Shown piece after piece: positions 17,900 to 26,173 of a stretch of DNA of 64,000 nt. Made by a program: the position numbers and the translations under genes. The notes beneath the pieces were generated by a model. It ran no database searches. It was not told the DNA's origin and saw only the letters and a program-made list of their open reading frames with translations. The stretch is taken from NCBI GenBank assembly GCA_035505655.1, contig DATJQP010000065.1:5773-69772 (forward strand), in the 5' to 3' direction. Positions within the stretch are counted from its first letter, which is position 1. Each line of letters starts with the position of its first letter. Source of the stretch: JAGVPT01 sp035505655 (GTDB lineage Bacteria > Bacteroidota > Ignavibacteria > UBA10030 > UBA8401).

Positions 17900-18820
17900 T
17901 TACTTCACAAAGGTCAACCAGCCGTGAGAGTCCTTGCCGTCCTGCACAATTTTCATAAACCGTTTCTGGAGCTCTCGCGTGACGGGGCCCGGCTTCCCGT
18001 CGCCGACGGTCATGCGGTCGATCGTGCGGATGGGTGTGATCTCCGCGGCCGTGCCCGTAAAGAAGACTTCGTCGGCAATGTAAAGAAGCTCTCTCGGGAT
18101 ATGCGATTCCGTGACCGAAATCCCCGCCTCCTTTGCCAGGGTTATGACCGAAGCCCGGGTGACGCCGGGAAGCAGCGCGTCGATGAGCGGAGGCGTGACG
18201 ATGGAGCCGTCACGAACGACGAAAATGTTTTCCCCGCTCCCTTCGCTGATCTGCCCGTGGACATCGAGGGCGATTCCCTCTGCGTAGCCATCTGCAAGCG
18301 CTTCGAGCTTGATGAGCTGGGAGTTCATGTAATTTGCTCCGGTCTTCGCCATCGTCGGGAGGGTGTTGGGGGCGGGACGCGACCAGGAGGCCGTGCGCAC
18401 ATCGATCCCTTTGTCAAGGGCGTCCGACCCGAGGTACTTTCCCCATTCCCAGACGATGATGCTGACATCGATCGGGCAGCCGATCGGACTGACGCCCACA
18501 TCGCCGTACCCCCGATAGACCACGGGACGGATGTAGCACGCCTTCATCTTGTTGACCTTGATCGTCTCTTTGATCGCCGATTCGATTTCCTTCTTCGTGA
18601 ACGGAATCTCCGCACGGTAGATCTTCGCCGAATCGAAGAGACGCTGTACGTGCCGGTCCAGCCGGAAGATCGCCGACCCCTTCTTCGTGCCGTAGCATCT
18701 GATCCCTTCGAACCAGCTGCTCCCGTAGTGCACGACATGGGAGAGGACATGGATCTTCGCGTCATCCCAGTTGACGAACTTTCCGTTCATCCAGATCTTT
18801 TCGACTTTGTTCACAGGCAT
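17900..18820 (-). CDS. ilvE: Branched-chain amino acid aminotransferase
   Basis: 306 residues, PLP fold type IV. It interconverts Val/Leu/Ile with their 2-oxo acids, using glutamate. Motifs: HVVHYGSSWFEGIRCY near residue 28, the PLP lysine region LIKLEALADGYAEGIALD, the EGSGENIFVVRDG cofactor loop, and GTAAEITPI near 255. I start at ATG 18820 (MPVNKVEKIWMNG), with AGGA about 9 bases upstream. A longer frame begins at 18859. Confidence 0.92.
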   Translation of the reverse strand: MPVNKVEKIWMNGKFVNWDDAKIHVLSHVVHYGSSWFEGIRCYGTKKGSAIFRLDRHVQRLFDSAKIYRAEIPFTKKEIESAIKETIKVNKMKACYIRPVVYRGYGDVGVSPIGCPIDVSIIVWEWGKYLGSDALDKGIDVRTASWSRPAPNTLPTMAKTGANYMNSQLIKLEALADGYAEGIALDVHGQISEGSGENIFVVRDGSIVTPPLIDALLPGVTRASVITLAKEAGISVTESHIPRELLYIADEVFFTGTAAEITPIRTIDRMTVGDGKPGPVTRELQKRFMKIVQDGKDSHGWLTFVK

Positions 18821-18917
18821 TGTCGTATTCCTGAGTTGTTGAGATTCGCCCTGGCACACCGGCCAGGCATACTGTCACCGGAGATTCTCACAGCGAGACG
18901 GCGTTGACGCTGTTCGT

Positions 18918-20036
18918 CTAGATCGCCATCTCGTAGATTCTGTACGTCTTGTAGCGCTGGCCGCTCATCATCTCGGCCGCACGGTTCATCATGATGTTGT
19001 CTTCGAGAACCCAGCTCGCTTCGCCGTACTTATAGCCGAGCTTCTTTGCCCTGACGGCGGTCTCATAGAAGAGCACTCCGGCCGCCCCCGTCTTCACGTG
19101 TTCCGGGATGACGCCGAGGACAATGATTCTGACGGTGTCGATCTTCTTTTTCTTTGTGTAGAGGTGGTAAAGCCCGCCGAGGATTCCGCCGTTCCTGTTA
19201 TGAATGAGGGCCATGTTGATGTCAGGGAGCGAGAGGGCGAAGCCGATCGGTTCCCCCTTCGCTTCGGCCATGATGATGAGCTCCGGAACGACAACCGGTT
19301 TGAGGTCCGCGGCGAGCGCGTCGAATTCCGCGTCGGTCATCGGAACGGCCCCCCAGTTCTTCGCCCACGCCTTGTTGTAGATCGTCTTGATCCTGTCGAC
19401 CTCACCTTTGAAGTCTTTCATGTTGATCGGGCGAAACGTCAATCCTTCGCGCTTCTTGACGATCTCGTTGAAGCGGAGGAAGCGCTCCGAGTACACGGTG
19501 TCCTGGCTGAGGATGTAGGCATAGAGGTCCCGGAGTTTCTTCAAGCCGTACGTCTCGAACTGCTGGATGTAGTACTTCGGGTTATACGTCATGAGGACGA
19601 CGGGGCTGCGGTCGAATCCCTCCACGAGCAGGCCATACTCGTCGTTAACGGACGGGTTTGCCGGCCCCCTCATCTCCGTCATCCCCTTCGACTTGAGGTA
19701 CTTCTTTGCCTCATCGAAGAGCGCGTTCGCGACCGTTTGGTCGTCGACCGCCTCGTAGAATCCAAAAAATCCAACCTTGTCCGAGTGCTCTTTGTTGTGG
19801 TTGTGATTGACGATCGCTCCGATCCTCCCTACGACCTTCCCATCCCGCTCGGCAAGAAAGAGCTCCATGTCGGAATGAGCATAGAAGGGGTTCTTCTTCC
19901 TGTCGATGAGTTTCTCGCGGTCCATCATGAGGGGCGGAACCCACAGCGGGTCGTTCTTGTAGATGTCCCACAGAAATCTGATGAACAGTTTTTCGTCGGC
20001 CTTCGAGCGAACGGGCCGGATTGTAAGATTCGCCAT
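18918..20036 (-). CDS. GNAT-fold acyltransferase, candidate bacterial ceramide synthase (bCerS)
   Basis: 372 residues with two GNAT-like halves. The N-terminal half runs from the start through FLAERDGKVVGRIGAIVNHNHN. The C-terminal half holds VLGVIPEHVKTGAAGVLFYE, resembling the acetyl-CoA pyrophosphate loop. A soluble, non-TLC protein of this kind next to serine palmitoyltransferase matches what I recall of the bacterial ceramide synthase of Caulobacter, which N-acylates 3-ketosphinganine. That role is inferred from neighbours. It has a good GGAGA ribosome site and follows spt after a terminator-like hairpin. Confidence 0.65.
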   Translation of the reverse strand: MANLTIRPVRSKADEKLFIRFLWDIYKNDPLWVPPLMMDREKLIDRKKNPFYAHSDMELFLAERDGKVVGRIGAIVNHNHNKEHSDKVGFFGFYEAVDDQTVANALFDEAKKYLKSKGMTEMRGPANPSVNDEYGLLVEGFDRSPVVLMTYNPKYYIQQFETYGLKKLRDLYAYILSQDTVYSERFLRFNEIVKKREGLTFRPINMKDFKGEVDRIKTIYNKAWAKNWGAVPMTDAEFDALAADLKPVVVPELIIMAEAKGEPIGFALSLPDINMALIHNRNGGILGGLYHLYTKKKKIDTVRIIVLGVIPEHVKTGAAGVLFYETAVRAKKLGYKYGEASWVLEDNIMMNRAAEMMSGQRYKTYRIYEMAI

Positions 20037-20058
20037 GAAGGATCTCCTTTAAAATGAA

Positions 20059-20091
20059 AGGCCACGCAACGGTGTCAACGCGGCGTGGCCT
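20059..20091 (-). terminator. Terminator/attenuator hairpin between spt and the GNAT gene
   Basis: On the minus strand AGGCCACGC (20091-20083) pairs perfectly with GCGTGGCCT (20067-20059), followed by TTCATTTT. It lies between the spt stop (20115) and the GNAT ribosome site. It could end most spt transcripts and lower expression of the downstream genes. Confidence 0.55.
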
Positions 20092-20114
20092 GATCGGAAG
20101 ATTGGAAACTACTT

Positions 20115-21311
20115 TCAGCTTATCACGCCGAGCTTCTTGCCGGTGCTACGAAAGATGTCCAGAATCTTGTCGAGATGCTTGTCTTCGTGCGTGGCCATGT
20201 AGCTCGTCCGTAGCATCTCCATACCGGGTGGGACGCCCGGACGGACGAAGGCGTTGACGAACACACCGGCATCGTAGAGCTCACGCCAGAAAATCAGCGT
20301 TTTCTCCGTTTCGCCGATAATCACCGGTACAATCGCGGTGTCGTGGCCGTCGATGACCTTGAAGCCCATCGATTTGAAACCGGTCCTCATCTTCGCCGCA
20401 TTTGCCTGAAGTCTCTGGATCCGCTGGGGCTCCGCCTCGAGGATGTCGAGGGCCGCTAGGGCCGCCGCCACCGCCGCGGGAGTCGGGCTGGCGCTGAAGA
20501 TCAGCGCCGGAGCAAAGTGCTTCAGGTAGTTGATCACCGACCGCTTGGCGGCAACGAACCCTCCGAGGGAGGCGAAGGTCTTACTGAACGTTCCCATCGT
20601 CAGGTCAACCTCGGATTCGAGGTTGAAATGGCTTGCCGTTCCGCGTCCCCCTTTCCCGATGACTCCCGTGGCGTGAGCATCATCGATGAGGATGCGGGCG
20701 TTGTGCTTCTTCGCCACCGACACGAGGGCCGGAAGGTCGACGATCTCGCCGCTGGTGCTGAACACGCCGTCGGAAACGATGAGCTTGCCGGTGTCATGCG
20801 GGAGCTTCGACAGGACGGTCTCGAGGTGCTTCATGTCGTTGTGTTTGTAGCGAACCATCTCGGCCGTCATCCCGAGCGCGATCATATTCCCGGCAACGAT
20901 GCAGGCATGGTTGTCCTTGTCCGAGACGACGTATTCGCCCCGTTGAACGAGCGTAGGGATGATCCCCTGAGCGGTCTGGAATCCGGTGCTGAAGAGAAGG
21001 CAATCCTCGCTGCCGATGAACTTTGCGAGACGCCCTTCGAGCTCGATGTGGAGGTCGAGCGTGCCGGTGAGGTATCTGGAACCGGAACATCCGGTCCCGT
21101 ACTTCAGGACGGCTTTTGTCGCAGCTTCTTTGACCTTCGGGTGTGCTGTGAGCCCGAGATAGTTGTTCGACCCTGCCATGATGACCTGCCGACCTTCCAT
21201 CTGAACGACAGGTCCTTCGTTTGCCTGAATGGGACGAAAGTAGGGATAGAATCCTTTGCTCTTGACTTCATCTGCGAGTGTAAAGTTGGTGCACTTGTCG
21301 AATAAATCCAA
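20115..21311 (-). CDS. spt: Serine palmitoyltransferase / alpha-oxoamine synthase family enzyme
   Basis: 398 residues, PLP-dependent class II aminotransferase fold. These enzymes condense an amino acid with acyl-CoA (or acyl-ACP); with serine the product is 3-ketosphinganine. Motifs: GSNNYLGLTAHPKV, YGTGCSGSRYLTGT, DDAHATGVIGKGGRG, and the PLP lysine in TMGTFSKTFASLGG near residue 245. AAGGAG six bases before TTG 21311 sets the start; the longer frame from 21470 would run through the promoter. KBL (2-amino-3-ketobutyrate CoA ligase) and BioF are alternatives. The N-terminus (FTLADEVKSKGFYPYFRPI) and the GNAT and reductase neighbours favour serine palmitoyltransferase. Confidence 0.78.
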   Translation of the reverse strand: MDLFDKCTNFTLADEVKSKGFYPYFRPIQANEGPVVQMEGRQVIMAGSNNYLGLTAHPKVKEAATKAVLKYGTGCSGSRYLTGTLDLHIELEGRLAKFIGSEDCLLFSTGFQTAQGIIPTLVQRGEYVVSDKDNHACIVAGNMIALGMTAEMVRYKHNDMKHLETVLSKLPHDTGKLIVSDGVFSTSGEIVDLPALVSVAKKHNARILIDDAHATGVIGKGGRGTASHFNLESEVDLTMGTFSKTFASLGGFVAAKRSVINYLKHFAPALIFSASPTPAAVAAALAALDILEAEPQRIQRLQANAAKMRTGFKSMGFKVIDGHDTAIVPVIIGETEKTLIFWRELYDAGVFVNAFVRPGVPPGMEMLRTSYMATHEDKHLDKILDIFRSTGKKLGVIS

Positions 21312-21392
21312 GGTGACTCCTTGTGAAAGAGTGTTCCAAACAACACCTGCGTGGCACAATACTTCACCACGACGCACCTTTAATAAGTTGCG

Positions 21393-21421
21393 TTGATTAT
21401 TAAAAGCGATTTCAATATACT
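21393..21421 (+). promoter_or_regulatory. Putative sigma70 promoter for the reductase gene at 21455
   Basis: TTGATT (21393-21398), 17-bp spacer, TATACT (21416-21421), predicting a leader of about 27 nt to ATG 21455. The -10 box overlaps the -10 box of an opposite-strand promoter that drives spt. Confidence 0.6.
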
Positions 21422-21442
21422 CTATCGTCAAAAAAAAGTCAA
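21414..21442 (-). promoter_or_regulatory. Putative sigma70 promoter for spt
   Basis: Minus-strand TTGACT (21442-21437), 17-bp spacer, TATATT (21419-21414). It predicts transcription start near 21407 and a leader of about 95 nt before TTG 21311. It faces the reductase promoter and shares the AATATACT core, so one polymerase probably excludes the other. Confidence 0.6.
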
Positions 21443-21454
21443 TCAAAAGAAAAT

Positions 21455-22447
21455 ATGGCTCCCTCCGCATTTGTTACGGGTGGAACGGGCTTCATCGGCA
21501 GTCATCTGGTCGAGCGGCTTCTCTCGAAAGGCTACCGTGTCCGTTGTCTCATTCGTAACCCTCAAAAACCCGGATATCTCTCGAACCTCCCCGTCGAATT
21601 GATCGTCGGGGATCTTTTTTCGATGGAAGCCCTTGAGAAGGGAGTCGCCGGAGTGGACTTCGTTTACCACGTTGCGGGGGCTGTGGCTTCGCGCGACAAA
21701 GCGGGCTTCTACCGGCAGAACAGAGAGGGGACGAAGAATATCGTTGAAGCGGCCGCCCGAAAGAATCAGGCGATGAGAAAATTCGTCTTCGTCAGCAGCG
21801 GTGCGGCAGTCGGGCCCGCGGAACGCAACGGGGCAGTTGACGAATCGACGCCATACCATCCTATGACGACGTACGGCAAGAGCAAGATGGAGGCAGAGCT
21901 TGAGGTTCTCAAGTTCAAGGAGAAGCTTCCGGTCACGATCGTCCGCCCCACCGCAGTCTACGGCCCGAGAGATCCCGCCACCTTCGATTACTTCAACACC
22001 ATCAACAAAGGGCTCGAGCCCCTCGTCGGGTTCCACGATAAGCGGGTGAGCCTTGTCCACTCAACCGACCTGGTCACCGGGATCACCCTCGCCGGTGAGA
22101 GTGATGCCTCCGTAGGAGAGGCATACTTCCTTGGGAGCGACCGGGCCTATTCATGGCGGGAGATCGGGGATATCACAAAAAGTGTGATGGGAAGAAGGGC
22201 CCTCAGGATTCGGCTTCCCGAGCCCCTTGTCTACGCGGTCGCCCTGACGGCCGGTCTTTTCTCAACCTTCAGCGAGAAGCCCTCGGTCCTCAATTTCGAA
22301 AAAGGGCGGGACATGGTGCAGGATTCGTGGACATTCGATTCGTCGAAAGCGAAGCGTGATCTGGGATACAAGCCCGTCGTCGAACTGCCTCAGGGAATTG
22401 CGGAAACCGTCGAGTGGTACAGAAAAGCAGGCTGGATGAAGCAATAA
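21455..22447 (+). CDS. NAD(P)-dependent epimerase/dehydratase-family reductase, candidate ceramide reductase (CerR)
   Basis: 330 residues, extended short-chain dehydrogenase fold. The nucleotide-binding GxxGxxG motif is TGGTGFIGSHLVERL at residues 8-22, and the catalytic YxxxK is YGKSK near residue 139 with an upstream serine in VSSGAAV. Family members reduce or epimerise many substrates. Divergent pairing with serine palmitoyltransferase and the GNAT gene suggests reduction of 3-keto-(dihydro)ceramide or 3-ketosphinganine. Dihydroflavonol-reductase-like or hopanoid-associated dehydrogenases are alternatives. Confidence 0.75.
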   Translation: MAPSAFVTGGTGFIGSHLVERLLSKGYRVRCLIRNPQKPGYLSNLPVELIVGDLFSMEALEKGVAGVDFVYHVAGAVASRDKAGFYRQNREGTKNIVEAAARKNQAMRKFVFVSSGAAVGPAERNGAVDESTPYHPMTTYGKSKMEAELEVLKFKEKLPVTIVRPTAVYGPRDPATFDYFNTINKGLEPLVGFHDKRVSLVHSTDLVTGITLAGESDASVGEAYFLGSDRAYSWREIGDITKSVMGRRALRIRLPEPLVYAVALTAGLFSTFSEKPSVLNFEKGRDMVQDSWTFDSSKAKRDLGYKPVVELPQGIAETVEWYRKAGWMKQ

Positions 22448-22698
22448 GATCAAAGATCAAAAAGGAAATAGCAAACATACAAAGCAAAGATGAGAAATTT
22501 CTCAACTTTGATTTGTAGGTGAGATCTCAGCGCAGCGATCTTCGAGATTAGATTGCCGGGGAAGTGACAGCTTACGTGAATCGCAGGATGGCCTCAACTG
22601 CTGTCTCAAGAATTTCAAGAAAAGGAACACCGTGCCAGGAGAAGAAGTTTTTTGTCTTTGATATGTATTTTTGCTCTTTGCTATTTGATTTTTGATTT
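22448..22698. repeat. Inverted pair of AT-rich word-like repeats
   Basis: The left arm (about 22448-22493) contains ATCAAAGATCAAAAAGGAAA and TAGCAAACATACAAAGCAAA. The right arm (about 22645-22698) is a similar sequence on the other strand (TTTGCTCTTTGCTATTTGAT). A related pair lies at 23105-23275. The right arm supplies the last codons and stop of the DUF3795 gene. The enclosed 150 bp holds no supported gene. Confidence 0.75.
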
Positions 22699-23094
22699 GG
22701 CTCCGCACGCCGCGCACCTTCCATCATGTACGCATACAATCCCGCCACACCCCGCACACTTCCACCTTTCGGCTTCGAAGCGAAGAAAATCCTCCATCCC
22801 TAATCCTTTGATCCGGCAAAGGTTGCCGATCATGCTCATACGGTACTTCGTCCTGTACCGCGCGTCGAGCCGTTCGAGATTCTCGCACGGGAATTCATCG
22901 CATTCGTGGCAAAAGCTGTCTCCGGACCCTCGAAGCTTCGAGCATCTCTTGATCCTGCATCGCACGCGGGTCGGCGGCTTGCCGGCATCCTGCGCGCGGC
23001 ATCCGGGACACGGCTTTTTTTCCCTGAGATGTGCCTTGCAGACTGTGCAGTCCATTCCGCAGGCAGCGACGAGATGTGGCGAGAAGGGTGCCAT
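22681..23094 (-). CDS. DUF3795-type cysteine-rich protein
   Basis: 137 residues with 17 or so cysteines. It begins HLVAACGMDCTVCKAHL and continues with CPGCRAQ, CRIKRCSKLRG, CHECDEFPCENLERLD and two C-terminal CxxC pairs (CAGCGG, CAACGA). The GMDCxxC opening and DEFPCE motif are those of DUF3795, a presumed metal-binding family of unknown function. The gene is enclosed by inverted-repeat pairs, and its terminal residues and TAG stop lie inside the repeat. It is isolated between two plus-strand genes. Confidence 0.8.
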   Translation of the reverse strand: MAPFSPHLVAACGMDCTVCKAHLREKKPCPGCRAQDAGKPPTRVRCRIKRCSKLRGSGDSFCHECDEFPCENLERLDARYRTKYRMSMIGNLCRIKGLGMEDFLRFEAERWKCAGCGGIVCVHDGRCAACGAKSKIK

Positions 23095-23104
23095 GGAAGA
23101 ATGA

Positions 23105-23275
23105 CGTTTAGATCAAATATCAAAAAGAAAAAGGCAAAAATACAGAGCAAAGATCAATGGTACCTTTGACGGCACAGATCCGGGTCGATGAAGCAGCCAA
23201 CTGCTTCCGGAAGATTGTTCGAATCTTAGATTTCTCATTTGTATTTTTCCTCTTTGATGTTTGATCTTTGATTCA
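23105..23275. repeat. Second inverted pair of AT-rich word-like repeats
   Basis: The left arm (about 23105-23155) has GATCAAATATCAAAAAGAAA and AAAATACAGAGCAAAGATCA. The right arm (about 23225-23275) carries the complementary type (GATGTTTGATCTTTGATTC). Both arms belong to the family at 22448-22698. The region 23095-23349 holds these repeats and a promoter but no gene. Confidence 0.75.
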
Positions 23276-23286
23276 CTCCGCCAGTC

Positions 23287-23315
23287 TTGCTCCGCTTCGC
23301 CATTTTCCATATATT
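23287..23315 (+). promoter_or_regulatory. Putative promoter for the sugar transferase gene
   Basis: TTGCTC (23287-23292), 17-bp spacer, TATATT (23310-23315), 35 bp before ATG 23350. The -35 box is weak. Confidence 0.4.
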
Positions 23316-23349
23316 AATCCGTCTTTAGACCATTTTCCTCGCATTCGTC

Positions 23350-24768
23350 ATGCCCCAGCAGCGCCGTAACGATTTCCTGGTGCCGCTCCTCGCGGTCGTT
23401 TCCGACATCATCGCCGTCGAAGCGGCGTTTCTGCTCTCCTATTGGCTCCGATTCGATTCTCCGCTCACCGCGATCTTCGAGGTCACGCACGGCGTCCCCC
23501 CACTCTCGGGCTATCTGATCAGTTCGGCGATCTTCATCCCGATCTGGCTCGCGGTCTTTCAATCCCGGAGGATGTACGGCGCGAGGCGCAATACGCACAT
23601 GAGCGACGAATTCTTTTCCATCGTCCGCCTCGTGAGCATCGGACTTCTTTTCGTGATGAGCGCGACCTTCTTCTACAGGGGATTCTCATACTCGCGCGGA
23701 GTCTTTATCCTCCTGTGGGCGACTTCGATTCTGACGATCGCGGCGGGAAGATTCCTCCTGATGGAGTTCGAGAAGTTTCTCTACCGGCACGGGAGGGAAC
23801 TGAAAACGGTGGCGATTGTCGGGTCGAACGAAACCGCGGACGTCATCTACTCGATTTTCCTTTCGCATCCCTCGCTTGGCTTCGAGATCGTCGGATACTA
23901 TGCCGACTCGCCCGCGCCCCCGGAGCGGCGTCTATCGCATTCAAAATACCTCGGGCGGATGAGCTCCCTTCCCGGCGATATTCCGCGCTATCGGCTGCAG
24001 GCGGCTCTCATCGCCCTGTCATACAAGGAACACCCGCAGCTTCTCGAGATGATCCGCGAGGCCGAAGGACTCAACGTCGAGCTGATGATGGTCCCCGACA
24101 TGCTTGACATGATGACGAGCAGGATACGAATTCAGGAGGTCGAGGGGATCCCCTTCATCAAGGTGAAAGAGATTCCTCTCTCGACCTGGAATAGGATCAC
24201 GAAACGCATGTTCGATGTGCTCGTCTCCATGGTGGTCCTCATCGTCGCTCTCCCCCTGCTTGCTCTCATCGCTCTGCTGATCGTACTCACGTCACCCGGG
24301 CCGATCTTTTTCGTTCAGGAGAGAATCGGGCTGGATGGAAGAGCTTTCAACCTCTATAAGTTCAGGACGATGCGGACGGACGCCGAGGAGGAGACCGGAC
24401 CGGTGCGCGCAAGGAAGGGAGATAGCCGGGCCACAGTGGTGGGACGGATCCTGCGCAGGACGAGCCTCGACGAGCTCCCCCAGCTCCTCAATGTCCTCCA
24501 GGGAAGGATGAGCATTGTGGGTCCACGGCCGGAGCGTCCTTTCTTCGTCGAGCAGTTCAAAGGGAAGATCCCACGCTACCTCGAGCGCCATCGGGTGAAG
24601 ACCGGGATGACAGGCTGGGCTCAGGTGAACGGCCTCAGGGGCGATACGCCGATCGACCAAAGAACAAAATACGACATCTATTATGTTGAGAACTGGTCGC
24701 TCGTCTTCGACATGAAGATCATTCTCAAGACGATCAGAGCGGTGGTGTTCGGGAAGGAAGCGTACTAG
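23350..24768 (+). CDS. Polyprenyl-phosphate glycosylphosphotransferase (exopolysaccharide initiating enzyme)
   Basis: 472 residues. It transfers a sugar-1-phosphate from a nucleotide sugar to undecaprenyl phosphate, starting a surface polysaccharide repeat. The N-terminal half has four membrane helices and a CoA-binding-like Rossmann segment (KTVAIVGSNETADVI near residue 155). The C-terminal catalytic domain starts with KRMFDVLVSMVVLIVALPLL near 285. It contains FVQERIGLDGRAFNLYKFRTM, RRTSLDELPQLLNVLQGRMSIVGPRPERP and TGMTGWAQVNG. This matches the WbaP/EpsL/WcaJ family. The other polysaccharide genes are not here. Confidence 0.92.
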   Translation: MPQQRRNDFLVPLLAVVSDIIAVEAAFLLSYWLRFDSPLTAIFEVTHGVPPLSGYLISSAIFIPIWLAVFQSRRMYGARRNTHMSDEFFSIVRLVSIGLLFVMSATFFYRGFSYSRGVFILLWATSILTIAAGRFLLMEFEKFLYRHGRELKTVAIVGSNETADVIYSIFLSHPSLGFEIVGYYADSPAPPERRLSHSKYLGRMSSLPGDIPRYRLQAALIALSYKEHPQLLEMIREAEGLNVELMMVPDMLDMMTSRIRIQEVEGIPFIKVKEIPLSTWNRITKRMFDVLVSMVVLIVALPLLALIALLIVLTSPGPIFFVQERIGLDGRAFNLYKFRTMRTDAEEETGPVRARKGDSRATVVGRILRRTSLDELPQLLNVLQGRMSIVGPRPERPFFVEQFKGKIPRYLERHRVKTGMTGWAQVNGLRGDTPIDQRTKYDIYYVENWSLVFDMKIILKTIRAVVFGKEAY

Positions 24769-24774
24769 AAACAG

Positions 24775-24840
24775 ATTACAGGAGACAGGAGTCAGTGAAA
24801 AGGAACATAGAAGAGAGAAAGAAGCAAAGCGAATGAATCC
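24775..24840. repeat. Purine-rich word-like intergenic sequence
   Basis: A run of short purine-rich words (ACAGGAGACAGGAGTCAG, then AGAAGAGAGAAAGAAGCAAA). Comparable tracts lie at 33152-33195 and, on the other strand, 35140-35250. They resemble each other in composition, but I cannot align them as exact copies. Confidence 0.45.
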
Positions 24841-24876
24841 TCGGGTGGGAAGAGTATCGGAGAAAGTTGAGTAACG

Positions 24877-25173
24877 ATGGTTGCCTTGTTCGTATTTTAC
24901 CTCCATACGGTGGCGGCGGCATATGCGTTCACCGATCAGTACCAGGAAGAGGGAGTCGGGGCCGGGATCCTGGCCGTGGCATTTATGGGGATCATTTTCT
25001 CCGTTGGATGGAGCATATCGACTTTTGTTCTCAAGTTCCTTGTTAACGAAAAGGGGTTCGGACTCTACTTCAACCGCGACGCCATGTCACTCGCCTTGCT
25101 GACGATTGGGGAAGGCGTGTTTTATTACCTCTATCTGAAGGGGACGAGAAAAAGCACCAAGAAGTCATCCTGA
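24877..25173 (+). CDS. Small membrane protein of unknown function
   Basis: 98 residues with about three hydrophobic segments: an N-terminal one (LFVFYLHTVAAAYAF), AGILAVAFMGIIFSVGWSIS, and a weaker one near ALLTIGEGVFYYLYL. The tail is basic (KGTRKSTKKSS). No family was recognised. It follows the sugar transferase by 108 bp of repeat-like DNA and may be cotranscribed. No clear ribosome site is seen. Confidence 0.6.
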   Translation: MVALFVFYLHTVAAAYAFTDQYQEEGVGAGILAVAFMGIIFSVGWSISTFVLKFLVNEKGFGLYFNRDAMSLALLTIGEGVFYYLYLKGTRKSTKKSS

Positions 25174-25310
25174 ACGAGTTCGCCCTTCGACTCGCTCAGG
25201 GTGACTTTCGTTTTTCTCATGCACGAAAGAAAGTGGGGAGTCATCCTGAGCGAGTTCGCCCGATGGGCGGACGAGTCGAAGGATGAGCGTGAGTCGCTCG
25301 GGGTGTCTGA
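25168..25310. repeat. GTCATCCTGA-type intergenic repeat, two degenerate copies
   Basis: Two direct copies share GTCATCCTGA(A/G)CGAGTTCGCCC (at about 25165 and 25230), joined by AGGGTGACTTTCGT...ACGAAAG, with a CGCCC-GAT-GGGCG hairpin near 25256. Such CATCCTGAGCGAGTC sequences recur in many bacterial genomes between genes. Here they separate two convergent transcription units and may act as a terminator. Confidence 0.6.
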
Positions 25311-25345
25311 TGTACTCGATGGAGTTGAGTTTCTGCGGGGAGAGC

Positions 25346-26164
25346 TTACTTCACTCTGAAGTTGAACGTGATCGTGCAGATCTGGTCGAGGGCAGGCTGG
25401 CGCCACTGGAGAGACTGGAACCTCCAGGTGCGCACTTCTTCGATGGCGGCATTTTCCAGTTTCGTATTCCCCTTCCGCAAAGGCTGAACGGCCTTCACCG
25501 TTCCCCGCGGCTGAACAACAACACGCAGCTTGATTTGTGCGTTGACGTTGACACCCTGCGGATACTTCGGCAGGTCCCCCGTGATGAGATCCCTCGTGCC
25601 GCCTCCCACCCACTTCACATCATAAGAAACATTCGAGGCGATTGACCCTCCAACACCTCCCGCATTGAATGGCGGCGCCACATCGGATCCGCTGGGGATC
25701 CCCGGCTTGCCGGTGACTCCTTCCTTCCCTCCAGGGAACCCAAGGTTCGCGGCCGAGGCCACCGGCTCGCGCTGAGCTTCGGACACTCCTTTGGTGCCGC
25801 CGAATGTCGGCACGGCACTGTCGTTCGCGCTCATCTTTTTTGTCGCCGGCATATTGATGACCTCATCCGACGGAGCGAGGTTATTTGCCGTCGGCAAATC
25901 AACCCCGGATCCCTGAGGAGGCTTTCCCTCCTGTCCGGGCATCGGGCTTATCGCCTGGGTCACTGCCGGCGGCGTTCCCTCGGGAAGGACTTCTCCCTTC
26001 GGCATCGGGCCGAGCGATGAAGCCATGCCACCGCCGAAAGTAAACTCCACGAACTCCTGTTGCTGGGCTTGAGGCTGAGAGGGGTGAACAACGTAGAGAA
26101 GCGCCGCGGCGCAGATATGGAAGACGATGGAACCGATCCAACCGACGGTGGTTTCCCTGGACAT
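25346..26164 (-). CDS. TonB-family energy transducer
   Basis: 272 residues. One N-terminal membrane helix (WIGSIVFHICAAALLYVV, about 9-26) is followed by a long Pro/Gly-rich periplasmic linker. The C-terminal TonB domain (about 190-272) contains LPKYPQGVNVNAQIKLRVVVQPRGTVKAVQ and ends AALDQICTITFNFRVK-like. It would couple ExbBD proton flow to an outer-membrane protein, plausibly the barrel encoded three genes earlier in the operon. It is the last gene of the operon. Confidence 0.85.
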   Translation of the reverse strand: MSRETTVGWIGSIVFHICAAALLYVVHPSQPQAQQQEFVEFTFGGGMASSLGPMPKGEVLPEGTPPAVTQAISPMPGQEGKPPQGSGVDLPTANNLAPSDEVINMPATKKMSANDSAVPTFGGTKGVSEAQREPVASAANLGFPGGKEGVTGKPGIPSGSDVAPPFNAGGVGGSIASNVSYDVKWVGGGTRDLITGDLPKYPQGVNVNAQIKLRVVVQPRGTVKAVQPLRKGNTKLENAAIEEVRTWRFQSLQWRQPALDQICTITFNFRVK

Positions 26165-26173
26165 GGTGCGACC

